A DNA stretch of 64,000 bases. It comes from Poteriospumella lacustris. Taxonomy: Eukaryota; Sar; Chrysophyceae; Chromulinales; Dinobryaceae. The notes under the pieces were generated by a model, which ran no database searches, was not told the DNA's origin, and saw only the letters and a program-made list of their open reading frames with translations. The stretch is from assembly GCA_008000375.1 (NCBI GenBank), contig SMOI01000042.1, positions 101,389-165,388 of the forward strand, in the 5' to 3' direction. Numbering within the stretch: the first letter of the stretch is position 1; each line of letters starts with the position of its first letter. This document shows, piece after piece, positions 34,954 through 43,524 of the stretch. Both the position numbers and the translations under genes were made by a program.

Positions 34954-36184
34954 TCTAGCGTCGACTGTACTCCGTCGAGGAAATCATGTCCAGACGCCGC
35001 AGCTCCTCGTTGATCTTGTCGAGATTCCGGCCCGTTCGCTCGGAGATCTCTCGTCGGCTGTCCGAGCCCATGTGGCGCGCTGCGACGCCCACGTGGGCGC
35101 GCAAGTGCGTCAGCCATGTGCTCATCTGCTGCGAACGCACGGCCTGGATGCAGAACCGCTTGTCGTCGTTCTGCTGGTCCGGTTGTCTACACAACAATCC
35201 ACCGAAGCGCACTGGTTAGTACAGACACACGCAAAAAACAACCAACGACGCGCTTCCGTCGATACCACGTACCTGGCCGCATCCGAGATCCAGTTCAGCA
35301 GCAACGCCGAGATCGACCCCGCCAACGAGTCTGCGTTGAAGTTGTCGTGTCCGCGCGTCGACCAGATCTGGAAGTACGCCTCCACCAACAGGCCGTACGC
35401 GATCTTCAGCTCCCGCAGCATCGTCGACACATAGTCCAGTGGGAAGCAGTCGTGGCGCACCAGACGCAACGCCGCGACGATGTCTTCCAGCTCTTCCACA
35501 ATCACCACCAGCGGAAAGTGCGTCTGGTTGCGGTCGGCCTCGAGACGCTTGCCCAGCTCGACCACCTCGTGGCGCAGCTTCTGCATCCAGTTCTCGTAGT
35601 CACCGAAGGCGTCGCAGCATTGACTCTCTTGGTCCACGTCCAGCGTCGCGCGCTTGTCGTTCAGCACGCGGCGGATGCGGTCGTCGTCCACGTCCAGCGG
35701 CACCAGTCTGATCGCAACACAACACAACACACAACACACAGCAGTACCGCGTGAGTCGCGACACAGGCGCTATAGCGTCACTGACACACGTCGTCCGTAC
35801 CTGTACAAGAAGCTGCGCCAAAACATGTTGATTCTCGCCGCGTCGTTCGTGCGCGCCGCGTACAACAGCAGCAAGTTGAAGTCCCACACGAAGAAGTCGC
35901 TGCAACACGCGAACAACGTGCTGATGTCCACCAGACTGTTGCTCAGCTCGAAGATACGCTGCTCCAGCAGTTGCAGTCGCTCGCCCTGCGCCTCGTCGTA
36001 CTGATTACGCGTCGAGTGGAAGTCGTAGGTGTCGAACTTGCGCTTCAACTTGTCGCGGATTTCCTTCTGGTAGTCCGCCACCTCGATCTTGTCCGCCAAC
36101 TCGCGACTGCGCGCCTCGTTCGCCCGGAACAAGTCCGCGCTGCGCGCGTTCGTCTTCGCCGCCAACGGACTCAACAGATGCGTC
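34954..36184. repeat. Right arm of 1,231-bp inverted repeat
   Basis: Reverse complement of 33299-34529. The match stops abruptly after position 36184, where the sequence departs from Nup155 and the element-type DNA begins. Confidence 0.95.
34955..36184 (-). pseudogene. Truncated inverted copy of the Nup155 3' end
   Basis: It carries copies of the end of exon 3 (36184-35801), exon 4 (35707-35273) and exon 5 (35186-34955), with both introns and the stop codon intact. The 5' nine-tenths of the gene are absent. There is no start codon or promoter, so it cannot make Nup155. Its near-perfect identity means the duplication is recent, is maintained by gene conversion, or is an assembly foldback. The break lies inside a coding exon. 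Confidence 0.9.
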
Positions 36185-36995
36185 AAAGAAAGAAGCCGTA
36201 TACCTGCGCGGATGGATCCGCTCCGGAGTTAAACATATGTGAAGGCTTCCGCCTTCTTATGGCTCAACGGTATTCAGAAAGATCGCAAAGCCGGAAGGCG
36301 TGCGCTAGTGTGCAAAGAAAGATTGAATATGTAAGCTTTCATAAGAAAACAAGAAATCAAAAAGTTAAAAAGAAAGTTGACACCTCAAAAGGTGCCAATG
36401 GCACTTAAACAGAAAAATGAGGTGTCACACGTTTTTAGGAACAGTTGAAGGGAAAACTTAAATGAAACATAAAAAAAAATAACGGTTGGCACCTTGGCAC
36501 CTCCTTTTTAAAGAAAATAATATTAATTAAAGTACATAGGTATAGTGTATATAGGAGAGAGTATGGGGTCGGTGCCGGGTGCCAAGGTGCCACGGCAATA
36601 ACAACAATAATAAGAACAACGACAATAAGCGAGAGTAAAATAATCAAAAGTTAAATCCTCGTTGTTCTTCCTCAGGTGTCAGAGTGTCAAAGTGCCAACA
36701 AAATAACAATTTCATAATTTAATCCATCTTTCCATAACAGCGATAACAAGAAGAAACATTATAACGTTTCTCAAATCTCAGGAAGAGTCAACCGCAAAAA
36801 ACAAAGGTGCCAAAGCCATTTTAACAACACAAACTTATAACATCTATATTAAAACTAATATAGTGATAAATAATGATAACTAAAAATATTTTTCCAAACT
36901 CAGATGGTGCCAAAGCATCATTAATAAGCCAATTTGTGGCGCCAGATTATTTTATTTAATTTACAAATTTAAGAATTAATATATAAATTATATTA
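36185..36995. other. Noncoding left flank of the element with GGTGCC-type repeats
   Basis: About 800 bp without a convincing gene. The first 130 bp are of mixed GC and contain an exact inverted repeat, GAAGGC-ttcc-GCCTTC, near 36240. After that the sequence is AT-rich but carries GC-rich islands built on GGTGCCAA and related AGGTGTCA words. It may be part of a long terminal repeat, an origin or a regulatory region. Confidence 0.6.
36391..36913. repeat. Interspersed GGTGCCAA / TTGGCACC words
   Basis: Exact copies lie at 36391-36398, 36486-36493 (inverted), 36494-36501 (inverted, adjacent), 36578-36585, 36806-36813 and 36906-36913. Near-copies occur at 36571-36576 and 36586-36592. A CAGGTGTCAG word at 36673-36682 also occurs twice at 50.5 kb. 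In such AT-rich DNA this density is far above what base composition would give. Their role is unknown. Confidence 0.75.
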
Positions 36996-37397
36996 ATGGA
37001 CAAAAAATATGAAGACTTACAACTTAAATTAAAAAGGGTGGAACAATATTTAAAAGAAGCCAGATTAATCAATGAAGAATTAACAATGAAAATGAAAGAT
37101 CTTAAACGAACATATCGATATAACACAATGACACTTTTAAATGAATGTAACCAGATACTAACAAAACAAGCTTTTATAGTAACAAATAAATTAGCTTTTA
37201 AATTTATTGTACATGTGAATTCTAACGATGAAACAAAATACAAACCAGAAAAGAACGATGATTGGGATGATTCGGATGATTCGGGTGATGAAAGTAGTTT
37301 ATATAGATATGGTCGGTTTGATATAGTGAAGAAATTTTTAAAAGAATGTGAAAGAGAAGAAGACTATGATGAAGATGATGATCAAACGTCTTCTTGA
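36996..37397 (+). CDS. Coiled-coil acidic protein of unknown function
   Basis: The 133-residue product has an N-terminal heptad-like helix (KYEDLQLKLKRVEQYLKEARLINEELTMK in outline), a central beta-like stretch, and an Asp/Ser-rich acidic tail ending DEDDDQTSS. It is the first gene of the element's left plus-strand block. No family is recognised. Confidence 0.6.
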   Translation: MDKKYEDLQLKLKRVEQYLKEARLINEELTMKMKDLKRTYRYNTMTLLNECNQILTKQAFIVTNKLAFKFIVHVNSNDETKYKPEKNDDWDDSDDSGDESSLYRYGRFDIVKKFLKECEREEDYDEDDDQTSS

Positions 37398-37433
37398 AAA
37401 ATGAATATTAAATTAATATCTTATTTTATTATA

Positions 37434-37619
37434 ATGAACCCAGGACGCGCCATATCTAATAGTACTTATGAAATGTTCAGAAAGAAATATAGAATCAAGA
37501 AATATGTTAAGGTTGAAAAATCACTAGACGAAATAAGAAAAGAAATTTATGACTTCGAGAAGGCACATAGAAATGAAATAGGTCAAGGATTGTATTTCAA
37601 TGTCCCTAAAAATAAATAA
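37434..37619 (+). CDS. Small basic protein of unknown function
   Basis: The methionine at 37434 is preferred to one at 37401 because an AT-rich ATCT promoter-like pattern ends at it. The 61-residue product is Lys/Arg/Glu-rich and probably helical. No family recognised. Confidence 0.5.
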   Translation: MNPGRAISNSTYEMFRKKYRIKKYVKVEKSLDEIRKEIYDFEKAHRNEIGQGLYFNVPKNK

Positions 37620-37653
37620 TTAATTAAATAATTTTTATATAGTTTAATATTAT

Positions 37654-38160
37654 ATGACAACTTTCGAATGCTTCACCATTATTAAGAACTTTGAGAATTA
37701 CGCCATTTCAAACTTCGGTAAAATAATAAACATCACTAAACAAACCACGATGAAACAACCAACAGATAAATACGGTTACCCTATTATTTCATTAAGAGAT
37801 CATAAAGGTAAATCTTGTAATCTAAAAGTTCATCGCTTAGTTGCCCTTCATTTCTTAACCAATCCATTAAACAAACGTTGCGTCGATCATATTGACGGAG
37901 ATAAAGCAAATAACCACATTGACAATCTAAGATTTGCAACTTCCCAAGAGAACGCGATCAATAGAAAAATCCACGCTAATAATAAAACAGGATATAAAGG
38001 CATTAGAATTAATAAATCGAAATTCATCGCTTACATAACAGTGAATCAAAAATATCATCATTTAGGTTCTTTTGACAATGTCGAGGATGCTTTACAAGCT
38101 AGATTCAAAAAGCTTGATGAATTGTTTGGTGAGTTTGTTCATTCATCAGAACGATTTTAA
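37654..38160 (+). CDS. NUMOD4-HNH-AP2-like homing endonuclease
   Basis: The 168-residue protein has three parts. An N-terminal NUMOD4-like region has the pattern F..I..FENYAISNFGKI. A central HNH nuclease has VHRLVALHF, then VDHIDGDKANNHIDNLRFAT followed by the N of the motif (SQENAINR). A C-terminal AP2-like DNA-binding module has GYKGIRINKSKFIAYI..N.K..HLGSF. Such free-standing endonucleases are common in phages and giant viruses, where they spread by cutting alleles that lack them. Here it sits between small unknown genes and a fibre gene, with no sign of an intron or intein around it. Confidence 0.85.
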   Translation: MTTFECFTIIKNFENYAISNFGKIINITKQTTMKQPTDKYGYPIISLRDHKGKSCNLKVHRLVALHFLTNPLNKRCVDHIDGDKANNHIDNLRFATSQENAINRKIHANNKTGYKGIRINKSKFIAYITVNQKYHHLGSFDNVEDALQARFKKLDELFGEFVHSSERF

Positions 38161-38190
38161 AACAATAATTTTTTTCTATTCTATTTATAT

Positions 38191-40206
38191 ATGAGTGTCC
38201 AATATATAAATTTTAATTATGATTATACCCTATCCCAGCCTTTCAATCCAGCAACTTTTAAAAGTGATGTTTTATCTTCTGACGTTCTAGCAGCGGCAAC
38301 ATTAAATGTTACAAACAAATCAACAACGAATGGAATAGATGATTATGGATTAATAGATTGTGAAGATCTCGTTATTCAGAAATCAGCAAACTATTATGGT
38401 CCTGTTGTTGCAAATTCGAACTGTGTTGCTACAACTCAATTTGTGAAAACTCAAATAGATAATCTTTTAGGTGGTAATATTAACGACGCTTTAAATACCA
38501 TTCAGGAAATCAACGAGGCAATAAATAATGATCCAGATTTTAGCAACACAGTAATGAACAGAATTATTCAAACTGAATCTAACACTTCAACGAACACATC
38601 AAACATTGCCACGTTGCAAACTAAAACAAACACGCTTGAAAACAATGTAACAAATTTAAACACGACTCAAACACTTCATTCAACAAATATCACATCTTTA
38701 AATACTTCTATCACTCAACTGACTTCTGATGTAAATTTAAAAGCACCTATTAATAACCCAACTTTCACCGGTCAATTTAAATCTCAATCTATCACAGACA
38801 ACGGAACAACTGTTGTTTTAACAAAAGGATTAACTGCGCCATCGTTAAATTTAAATGGTTCTGATTTATCAACACAAATCACATCAATAAATTCCACTTT
38901 GTCAACTAAAGCTAATTCAGCAAATCCAACATTTAGCGGAACAGCAAATTTTAGCAATATTATAACCGGGAGCTTAACAGACAACGGTAATATTTCAATT
39001 CGTGGCGATAGTTTCATTGGTAATCAATCAACTGATATTTTAACAGTTACAGGTACAGCTAAATTTAACAACCAGATTCTTTTATCTGATAATACCAATT
39101 TAGGCGTCAGATTAGGATCAATGGGAACAAATATCACTGATTTACAAACTTCTGTTTCAACAATTAATTCAACATTACCGTTAAAAGCTAATGACAACGC
39201 CGTTGTTCACTTAACAGGCAATGAATCAATTTCAGGAACAAAAACATTTGTCGATATTCCAAAAATAGGATTAAACGATATTGCAACAACGAATGATATA
39301 TCACAAGCTATTTCTGATTTAGTAGGAACAGCCCCAGAAAGTTTAAACACAATTCAGGAAATATCACAAGCACTAAATAATGATGCTTCTATTGTTAATT
39401 CTATCGTGTCGAGTATGGTTACCCTTGGAACAGATCAAACAATATCAGGAACTAAAACATTTTCTGTTTCGCCAATTGTACCAACTAAAACAGCAAATGA
39501 CAACTCTTCTTCTGTAGCCAATACGTCTTATGTTGATTCAGCCGTGAATTATTTATCTTCTTCTGTTTCATCAACCTATCAACCTATTTCATCTATGTCT
39601 TCATATCTCACGACTTCATCCGCTTCATCAACATATCAACCAATTTCACAAATGACAGATTATCTTACGACTTCATCCGCTTCATCAACCTATCAACCAA
39701 TTTCACAAATGTCAAATTATTTAACTGTAGCAAATGCGGGAACAACTTACCAAACGAAAACGGCAATGTCTACCTATCCGCAGTTTTCAACGGCGAACAC
39801 TTTCACAAATACAAATGAATTCTCTTCTGATTTAGTAAGTAACAAGTTTATTGAAAAATATATAACATCAACTGTTTCAAGTAATGCCTTATCTATTAAT
39901 TTTTCAACAATCGCATCAAACATTTTTTCTATATCACCATCATCAGCAAATAACATAGCATTAACAATTACCAATGTTCCAACATCACGCCAGGCAATTT
40001 ATTCTTTTACATTTTTTATTAACACAACCACAAACAAAAATTATATTTCAACATTAAATATTAACGGTTCTTCTGTTACTCTTTCTGCAATGGGGGGATT
40101 AGTTAATATATCAGTCACAGCTAATTTAGTAGTTCAAAATATTTTCATTCAAATGAATAATGCTTCAGTTGTTAACGCTATCACTAATGTGACCAATTGC
40201 TTTTAA
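38191..40206 (+). CDS. Tail-fibre-like trimeric adhesin 1
   Basis: The 671-residue product is Asn/Ser/Thr-rich and lacks long charged helices. It has repeated fibre modules: an N..TIQEI..ALNNDAS...I segment occurs twice (early and about residue 390), each followed by Q.ISGTKTF-type strands. A run of 19-residue repeats around the SSASSTYQPIS word lies near residues 460-520, encoded by a 57-bp tandem at about 39550-39740. Such modules are typical of phage and giant-virus fibre proteins that trimerise as beta-prisms. The C-terminal 130 residues look globular and could be the receptor-binding head. Role in virion attachment is inferred. Confidence 0.7.
   Translation: MSVQYINFNYDYTLSQPFNPATFKSDVLSSDVLAAATLNVTNKSTTNGIDDYGLIDCEDLVIQKSANYYGPVVANSNCVATTQFVKTQIDNLLGGNINDALNTIQEINEAINNDPDFSNTVMNRIIQTESNTSTNTSNIATLQTKTNTLENNVTNLNTTQTLHSTNITSLNTSITQLTSDVNLKAPINNPTFTGQFKSQSITDNGTTVVLTKGLTAPSLNLNGSDLSTQITSINSTLSTKANSANPTFSGTANFSNIITGSLTDNGNISIRGDSFIGNQSTDILTVTGTAKFNNQILLSDNTNLGVRLGSMGTNITDLQTSVSTINSTLPLKANDNAVVHLTGNESISGTKTFVDIPKIGLNDIATTNDISQAISDLVGTAPESLNTIQEISQALNNDASIVNSIVSSMVTLGTDQTISGTKTFSVSPIVPTKTANDNSSSVANTSYVDSAVNYLSSSVSSTYQPISSMSSYLTTSSASSTYQPISQMTDYLTTSSASSTYQPISQMSNYLTVANAGTTYQTKTAMSTYPQFSTANTFTNTNEFSSDLVSNKFIEKYITSTVSSNALSINFSTIASNIFSISPSSANNIALTITNVPTSRQAIYSFTFFINTTTNKNYISTLNINGSSVTLSAMGGLVNISVTANLVVQNIFIQMNNASVVNAITNVTNCF
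39550..39740 (+). repeat. 57-bp tandem repeat inside fibre gene
   Basis: About three copies of a 57-bp (19-codon) unit containing CGACTTCATCCGCTTCATCA, for example starting at 39611 and 39668. Frame is preserved, so copy number changes would lengthen or shorten the fibre shaft. Confidence 0.8.
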
Positions 40207-40228
40207 ATTTTTTATCTCTCATATTTTA

Positions 40229-41008
40229 ATGAATACTATTTCTAGCATTAAAACATGTCGAACATCTAACAGAAAGACTTACACAATATCCAATTTCACG
40301 CTGCCAAGTTCGTTATGTTTTTATTCAACAGTTATTGAATCAGAAGTTGATACAGATACAAAAAAAGTTGGTGAATATAAAAATAAAGTGTGGTTCCCTT
40401 ACTATGGTACAACAATGATCTCAAATGAAGCGCCGCCATCAATAAGCAACACAAACATCGGTAGTTTTTCTATTGGAGATGTAAACAATTATGTTGACTT
40501 TACAGGTCAAACTATAACATTTAACTCGGGGCAAAGTTTAACGATTTGTTTCTGGTTTAAATTAACGAGTACAGCCGGCAACGGAACTTTAAGATTTCCC
40601 TTCAGAATTGGTTCAACGTTCAACAGTGATTTACTTTTACCTGAGTTCAACTATAATTCATCAGGTACATTAACAAATTGTTTTTGCTATGGTTTAACAT
40701 CAAGCGGTGCCCGTTTTGTTCCTAATACATCATTATTGAATAACTGGGTTCATTTTGCGATCATATTCAATCATGCCGGTGTAGCTCAATTATATGTTAA
40801 TGGTTCAACATTGTTCACATCTACGAATGGAACGAATAATTTCAACAATACGATAAACTCACAAGGCGGAAGAATACCATATAGCAACGGAAACAACATC
40901 CCGACAGGGTTAATAACTGAAATAAGAGTCTATAAAGAAGCTTTAACACAAGCACGAATAAATAACATCTACACATGGAACGGTACGGGTGGTCAACCAA
41001 CTTATTAA
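40229..41008 (+). CDS. LamG/concanavalin-like lectin domain protein
   Basis: The 259-residue product has a C-terminal jelly-roll lectin-like domain of the LamG_3 kind: a SLTICFWFKL strand, NNWVHFAIIFNH, QLYVNGSTLF and a closing ITEIRVYKEALTQARINNIY. These are standard signatures of laminin-G/concanavalin folds that bind glycans. The N-terminal 70 residues are different and could attach it to another virion protein. It lies directly behind fibre gene 1 on the same strand, suggesting that the two form an attachment unit. Confidence 0.75.
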   Translation: MNTISSIKTCRTSNRKTYTISNFTLPSSLCFYSTVIESEVDTDTKKVGEYKNKVWFPYYGTTMISNEAPPSISNTNIGSFSIGDVNNYVDFTGQTITFNSGQSLTICFWFKLTSTAGNGTLRFPFRIGSTFNSDLLLPEFNYNSSGTLTNCFCYGLTSSGARFVPNTSLLNNWVHFAIIFNHAGVAQLYVNGSTLFTSTNGTNNFNNTINSQGGRIPYSNGNNIPTGLITEIRVYKEALTQARINNIYTWNGTGGQPTY

Positions 41009-41069
41009 ATTTAAATAAATAATTTAATTAAATAAAAAGAATTTAAAATAATTATCTTATTTAATATTA

Positions 41070-41549
41070 ATGGACGACAATTTAGAACATATTATTAATG
41101 AAGTAGGGCCGGTGCTTTCGCAATTAGAAGATCTAGCTGAAAGAATCAGTGATTTTTCAAACTATGAGGCGATACCAACAGAGAATAATAAAATAGACTC
41201 TTTAGAAAAGACAAATGATGAATTAATGTTAGAATTGGAAACGATAGCAGGATCAATAGATTTTATTTTTGATAAGATCAACAACATATATCCAAAGAAG
41301 AAAATTACGCGACCGATAAAATGTCTCCGAAGTAGATTAGAAAGAAATAAAAGTTTTTTCAAATCTATCAGAGAGAGGGAACAACAACGTCGTGAAATGG
41401 AACAATGGATAGAAGAAAGACGGAAAAATCGTCTTGCTTATGATTTACAAAGAAAGGAAGTAGAACAACGAGAAAAAGAAGAAGAAGAAGAATACTTAAG
41501 GCGAAAAAACAGAAGTTGGATTAAATATTTGTTTGGTGTTGAAAATTAA
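41070..41549 (+). CDS. Charged coiled-coil protein of unknown function
   Basis: A 159-residue protein that is largely helical, with a very charged Arg/Glu-rich C-terminal half (EREQQRREMEQWIEERRK) that should form a coiled coil. It has an ATCT-type promoter pattern just upstream. No family is recognised. Confidence 0.6.
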   Translation: MDDNLEHIINEVGPVLSQLEDLAERISDFSNYEAIPTENNKIDSLEKTNDELMLELETIAGSIDFIFDKINNIYPKKKITRPIKCLRSRLERNKSFFKSIREREQQRREMEQWIEERRKNRLAYDLQRKEVEQREKEEEEEYLRRKNRSWIKYLFGVEN

Positions 41550-41589
41550 TTAATTAAAGAATTAAAATATTTATCTTATATTATATTAA

Positions 41590-42183
41590 ATGAAATATAA
41601 TATTCCTTTTGGTCTAGCTGGTGAAATTTGTAAATATTTATCTTATAACGACATTGAAGAAGCGCTAAAGGCAAAACTGTTTGATCTAGATGTTGATGTT
41701 TTACCTCACATAGCAAAACCAAAATCTAAACTACTTGCAGAAATGGCTATTAATTCATCATTCAACCATCCAAACAAAAACAGAAATCTTACAGCACGTC
41801 AAACCGCTTTGCTGTATATTGAGCATTTGAAAATATTAAGAAAGCGTTATGAGAAATGTGAACGTTGGTTAAGTCAAGTTTATGAAGTTGACTGGGAAAT
41901 TGAGAGGCTTAATAATCAGTTGGAATCATATAATATGGATACTTATCGCCCTTGGTGTTTTCCGCCTTGTGTGTTGAATCCAATCGTAAACATAGACTTT
42001 TTTCAAGAGACTGTTAGAAAGGATTTAATACATTGTCCATGTAGTGTTGGAATTACCTTTAAGGAATGCTATTGTGAATTTATGTTGCTTGACTTATACA
42101 AAACACATCTACATACAGACATAAGAGATCTTAAATCTTTTATATCACCTAAAAAATTAAAGCTATTAAAGCTAATTAACTAA
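41590..42183 (+). CDS. Unknown protein with MAINS-domain shared with the 54.9-kb gene
   Basis: The 197-residue product contains a block MAINSSFN...N.NLTARQ..LLYIEHLK that recurs as MAINSQFN...N.CLTSCQ..TLMFIHLK in the protein encoded at 54877-55344. The N-terminus (IPFGLAGEICKYLSYNDIEEAL) is reminiscent of an F-box-like helix pair but is not convincing. The C-terminus has several Cys and His residues. Function unknown. Confidence 0.6.
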   Translation: MKYNIPFGLAGEICKYLSYNDIEEALKAKLFDLDVDVLPHIAKPKSKLLAEMAINSSFNHPNKNRNLTARQTALLYIEHLKILRKRYEKCERWLSQVYEVDWEIERLNNQLESYNMDTYRPWCFPPCVLNPIVNIDFFQETVRKDLIHCPCSVGITFKECYCEFMLLDLYKTHLHTDIRDLKSFISPKKLKLLKLIN

Positions 42184-42821
42184 TGCTTAACAAACTTATT
42201 ATATAATCTTTTATCTTTGTTATAGTCTTTTAACCAAACACTATAATGAACATAATCAGTTTTGAAAATCTCTTGATACATTTCAGCATCATTGCAAATA
42301 AACAAATGTCTTGTCAAACAATCGACATATATATCTATCAGCGAATCGCCGGTTTTCTCATGAAGAAATTCTAAATCACAAATCAAAGCTAGCGGTTTAA
42401 TCCAATAGCCGTTATCTCTTACATTCTCTTTAAACTGTTTATTGATCTCTTTTGAAATGCTTTCAATATCACGATCATAAACAGTTTTAAAATCGTCAAA
42501 CCTTATATGTCGGTATCTTATGAATTTTATAGCACAACCTTCCTTCTTCATCATTTCACCAATGTATAAACAAAATTCATTTTGCATTGGATCACTACAT
42601 TCACCCTTTAAATTAGTGATAACATTGATAGTTGAAATTAAATCCTTACATTTCTCTATGATATATTCATCAGTCTCAAAATGCTTTAACAAATTAGATA
42701 TTGTCAATTCATGATAATAATTGTCTGTTGGAAAACCATTAGAATAATCGTCAACCTCCACAATCAAATCATGAACTTTATTTGATAGATATCGTAACAC
42801 ATCGCTATAATCTTTTCCCAT
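42180..42821 (-). CDS. Paralog A of a three-gene family of unknown function
   Basis: A 213-residue protein, mostly helical. It shares its opening (DYSDVLRYLSNKVHDLI.E.DDYS) and ending (HYSVWLKDYNKDKRLYNKFV) with the next two genes. A conserved RYRHIRFDDFKTVYDRDIESI block lies in the middle. It overlaps the end of the preceding plus-strand gene by 4 bp, tail to tail. The start is preceded by the ATCT-type promoter pattern. No known family recognised. Confidence 0.65.
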   Translation of the reverse strand: MGKDYSDVLRYLSNKVHDLIVEVDDYSNGFPTDNYYHELTISNLLKHFETDEYIIEKCKDLISTINVITNLKGECSDPMQNEFCLYIGEMMKKEGCAIKFIRYRHIRFDDFKTVYDRDIESISKEINKQFKENVRDNGYWIKPLALICDLEFLHEKTGDSLIDIYVDCLTRHLFICNDAEMYQEIFKTDYVHYSVWLKDYNKDKRLYNKFVKH

Positions 42822-42845
42822 TAAAATATGAAAAGATAAAAATAA
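42822..42845 (-). promoter_or_regulatory. ATCT-type promoter pattern before paralog A
   Basis: Minus-strand TTTTTATCTTTTCATATTTTA directly precedes the ATG at 42821, almost the same as at the two paralogs. Confidence 0.6.
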
Positions 42846-42851
42846 ATTAAA

Positions 42852-43487
42852 TTAAGAGTTTACAAATGTATTATACAATTCTTTATTTTCTTCATAGTCT
42901 TTCTTAAAAACACTATAAAGAAGATAGTTTGATCTGATGATATGTTCACGTGTTTCATCATCATTACATTTTATCAAAAGATTTTCTACAACGTCAATGT
43001 AATTCCATAATACAATGTGTTCTTTGTATCTAAGAAGCCATGATATATAACCTAAATCAGCAACTAAAGCCGACACAACCATCATATCATTATTTTTGAA
43101 ACTTATGGCGATCCTTTTTGTTATTGTTTCATAATCTCTTACATGCATAGTTTTATAATCATCAAATAGTATGTGTTTGTGTCTAAAGAAGCATAAAGCG
43201 CCAGTTTCTGAACGATCGTATGTTAAACCCTGAATGTAAGAAGCAAATTGACGTTGTAAATCTATTTTACATTCAAACAAAAGACGACTAATTAATTTTA
43301 ATATGATTGTTAGCTCTCGACATTTTTCAATGATGTTATTATCTCCCTTGAAATAGTCTTCGATATAACATAGTTTAATCTTATATCTTTCTTTTAATGG
43401 AAGATGAGAAGAATAATCATCAATCTCGTCTATTAGATCAGCCATCGTTTCCGATAGATATCTTAACACTGTACTATAATCTTTCAT
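42852..43487 (-). CDS. Paralog B of a three-gene family of unknown function
   Basis: The start at 43487 (MKDYSTVLRYLS) is chosen over an upstream methionine because it aligns with both paralogs and is preceded by the same TTTTTATCTTTTCATATATTA-type promoter. It has 211 residues with a central RHKHILFDDYKTMHVRDYETI block and a C-terminal LYSVFKKDYEENKELYNTFV. Closest in layout to paralog A. Confidence 0.65.
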   Translation of the reverse strand: MKDYSTVLRYLSETMADLIDEIDDYSSHLPLKERYKIKLCYIEDYFKGDNNIIEKCRELTIILKLISRLLFECKIDLQRQFASYIQGLTYDRSETGALCFFRHKHILFDDYKTMHVRDYETITKRIAISFKNNDMMVVSALVADLGYISWLLRYKEHIVLWNYIDVVENLLIKCNDDETREHIIRSNYLLYSVFKKDYEENKELYNTFVNS

Positions 43488-43512
43488 TAATATATGAAAA
43501 GATAAAAAATAA
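43488..43512 (-). promoter_or_regulatory. ATCT-type promoter pattern before paralog B
   Basis: Minus-strand TTTTTTATCTTTTCATATATTA abuts the chosen ATG at 43487 and decides this start over an upstream methionine. Confidence 0.6.
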
Positions 43513-43524
43513 AATAATATAAAA

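Noticed and set aside
35122-35754. Two frames of about 205-212 codons in the right arm
   Set aside because: They are mirror images of the frames around Nup155 exon 4 in the left arm and belong to the duplicated fragment, not to new genes.
36185-36300. Element left terminus or terminal inverted repeat
   Set aside because: Without the right end there is nothing to compare. A short hairpin (GAAGGC/GCCTTC) is present, but no terminal repeat or target duplication can be claimed.
36435-36647. A 70-codon minus-strand frame with a hydrophobic start in the element's left flank
   Set aside because: It spans the GGTGCC repeat islands, has no promoter pattern, and its hydrophobicity comes from AT-rich codons.
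36391-36913. CRISPR array
   Set aside because: The repeated words are 8-10 bp, irregularly spaced and in both orientations; no direct repeats with equal spacers exist here or elsewhere in the window.
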